Source: Clostridia bacterium
Lineage (GTDB): Bacteria; Bacillota_A; Clostridia; Lachnospirales; Lachnospiraceae
Direction: 5' to 3'
DNA length: 6,858 nucleotides
Assembly (NCBI GenBank): GCA_012515365.1
Contig: JAAYYM010000006.1
Location: 1-6,858, forward strand
Part shown: positions 5,805-6,858 of the stretch, piece by piece
How positions within the stretch are numbered: the stretch's first letter is position 1
Layout of the letters: each line of letters starts with the position of its first letter
Notes under the pieces: model-generated
Told to the model about the DNA's origin: nothing
What the model saw: only the letters and a program-made list of their open reading frames with translations
Databases searched by the model: none
Program-made: the position numbers and the translations under genes

Positions 5805-6524
5805 CTACATATATTGTCCGGCAAGTGCCTGTACTCCGACAGGTAATGTCCTGTGAATTCCATCACTGATAAAAATAGTAGCAAACATCAGCTCGTTCCA
5901 GCACTGTAAGAATGTATAAATAGCTACTGCTGCTACTGCAGGCTTCATGAGTGGAACAATGATACGGAAAAAGATTCCCCATACACCGCACCCATCAATA
6001 CATGCTGCTTCATCCAGATCAATTGGCAGTTCTGTCATAAATCCGGTGCAGATAAGAATTCCCATTGCCAGTGAAAACGCTGCATACGGAATGATCAGTG
6101 CCCGATATGTATTGATCCAATGAAGTCGGGATATCAAAACGTAAATAGGCACAATTGCTGCATGAATGGGAATCGTCAGACCCAGCATGAAAAAGCTGTT
6201 CATTTTCTTTCTTCCCTTCCATATAAATCTGGTCAATGCAAATGTTGCCATCATAGATACAAGTAAGACAATCGAAATTGTGGCTACAGCAATAATGGTA
6301 CTGTTTAAAAAATATCGTCCCATATTACCTGTCGTTAATGCCTCTACGTAGTTAGACCACAGCCATTCCTTTGGTAAACCTGCAACATTAGCTCCAAAGA
6401 TTTCTTCGTTAGTCTTAAGAGAAAAGGTAAACATCCAATAAACAGGAAACAAATTAATCAATGCCCAGATAATGAATATGGCGTATACCAAGACTTCTTT
6501 TATATTAAACTTAGTTTTTTTCAT
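5805..6524 (-). CDS. Sugar ABC transporter permease, MalG type, cut by an amber codon
   Basis: This is the inner-membrane permease of a CUT1 carbohydrate importer (MalG/LplC/AraQ type). Visible features are an N-terminal helix (about 11-30), the periplasmic loop with EEIFGANVAGLPKEW, helices at about 73-98, 110-130, 139-162 and 185-205, and the ATPase-docking EAA loop (LDEAACIDGCGVWGIF, 170-185, leading to IVPLMKP). Translation stops after residue 239 at TAG (5807-5805). Relatives are about 275-280 residues and the frame continues to 5688, which would give 278 positions. The cut removes the last membrane helix, so the product is probably inactive. AGGAGG (6539-6534) lies 9 nt before the ATG, which starts 1 nt after the upstream permease's stop. 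CAG, TAC, TAT, TGG or AAG could each have become TAG by one change. Confidence 0.9.
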   Translation of the reverse strand: MKKTKFNIKEVLVYAIFIIWALINLFPVYWMFTFSLKTNEEIFGANVAGLPKEWLWSNYVEALTTGNMGRYFLNSTIIAVATISIVLLVSMMATFALTRFIWKGRKKMNSFFMLGLTIPIHAAIVPIYVLISRLHWINTYRALIIPYAAFSLAMGILICTGFMTELPIDLDEAACIDGCGVWGIFFRIIVPLMKPAVAAVAIYTFLQCWNELMFATIFISDGIHRTLPVGVQALAGQYM

Positions 6525-6525
6525 C

Positions 6526-6858
6526 TCAGCACTCCTCCTTGTTCTTAAACATGGCTTCGATGATCAATGCAAATGCAAAGCAGAGAACAATCAAAAGTAA
6601 TGCAATCGTGCTGCCCATGCCATATCTGTTACGCAAAAACAACATGCTGATCATCAATGTACTTGGCACCTCTGTAGAATGCAACGGCGCACCATTCGTC
6701 AATACATAAATTAAATCAAAGGATTTCAGAGATCCTGTAACAGCGAAGATCGTACAAACCTTCAAAATAGGCTTAATATATGGAATTATGATATAGCGGT
6801 TGATCTGCCCCTCATTAGCTCCGTCAATCATAGCTGCTTCTCTATATTCCGTAGGTAC
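6526..6858 (-). CDS. Sugar ABC transporter permease, MalF/LplB type, C-terminal part
   Basis: The last 110 codons of a CUT1-family permease, entering from beyond the right edge; the reading frame is open to base 6858, so no start is present in the window. The fragment begins VPTEYREAAMIDGANEGQI, the EAA docking loop that contacts the ATPase, followed by RYIIIPYIKPILKV. TGSLKSFDLIYVLTNGAP and STEVPSTLMISMLF come next, then a final membrane helix (IALLLIVLCFAFALIIEAMF). This is the usual heterodimer partner of the MalG-type permease that follows 1 nt downstream. A substrate-binding protein gene would be expected outside the window, upstream on the minus strand. The exact sugar cannot be told from this fragment. 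Confidence 0.92.
   Translation of the reverse strand, partial: VPTEYREAAMIDGANEGQINRYIIIPYIKPILKVCTIFAVTGSLKSFDLIYVLTNGAPLHSTEVPSTLMISMLFLRNRYGMGSTIALLLIVLCFAFALIIEAMFKNKEEC

Overview
This window looks like chromosome from a spore-forming, fairly AT-rich Gram-positive bacterium of the Firmicutes, most plausibly a Lachnospiraceae-type clostridium. The evidence is a SpoIIID sporulation regulator, strong AGGAGG-type ribosome sites, TTG starts, a YesM/YesN-type two-component pair beside sugar ABC permeases, and a LytTR/GHKL pair. The genus assignment is inference from gene style only.

Layout. Bases 1-158 (minus) hold the N-terminus of a MATE-family efflux protein running off the left edge. Its leader (187-332) contains a 146-bp element with 16-bp terminal inverted repeats and 9-bp flanking direct repeats: a probable MITE inserted between the gene's promoter (361-389) and its ribosome site. 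Bases 410-664 (minus) are spoIIID. A 224-bp divergent spacer (665-888) carries a candidate sigma-E promoter for spoIIID and a sigma-A promoter for the next operon. Bases 889-2918 (plus) are a two-gene operon with a 4-bp ATGA overlap: a LytTR response regulator, then an AgrC-like membrane histidine kinase. It converges on the next genes, with a 17-bp perfect stem-loop (2884-2931) between them.

Bases 2935-5434 (minus) encode a YesM-type sensor kinase and, overlapping by 23 bp, an AraC-type response regulator. Their promoter (5493-5521) has an extended -10 and is preceded immediately by four tandem 22-bp repeats (5521-5608), a likely regulator-binding array. Upstream of these, also on minus, are two sugar-type (CUT1) ABC permease genes: the tail of a MalF/LplB-type permease (6526-6858, entering from outside the window) and a MalG-type permease (start 6524). 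The MalG-type gene is interrupted by an in-frame amber codon at 5805-5807, with 38 further well-conserved codons before its natural stop at 5688.

How they fit together. The sensor kinase and AraC regulator probably sense an extracellular sugar or glycan signal and control the neighbouring ABC importer, as such pairs usually do. The importer may be non-functional in this strain because of the amber codon. The LytTR/GHKL pair has no peptide precursor or processing gene in the window, so its signal is unknown. The most notable observations are the MITE in the MATE leader, a second near-identical copy of 30 bp of that element beside the LytTR promoter, the 22-bp repeat array, and the amber-interrupted permease.
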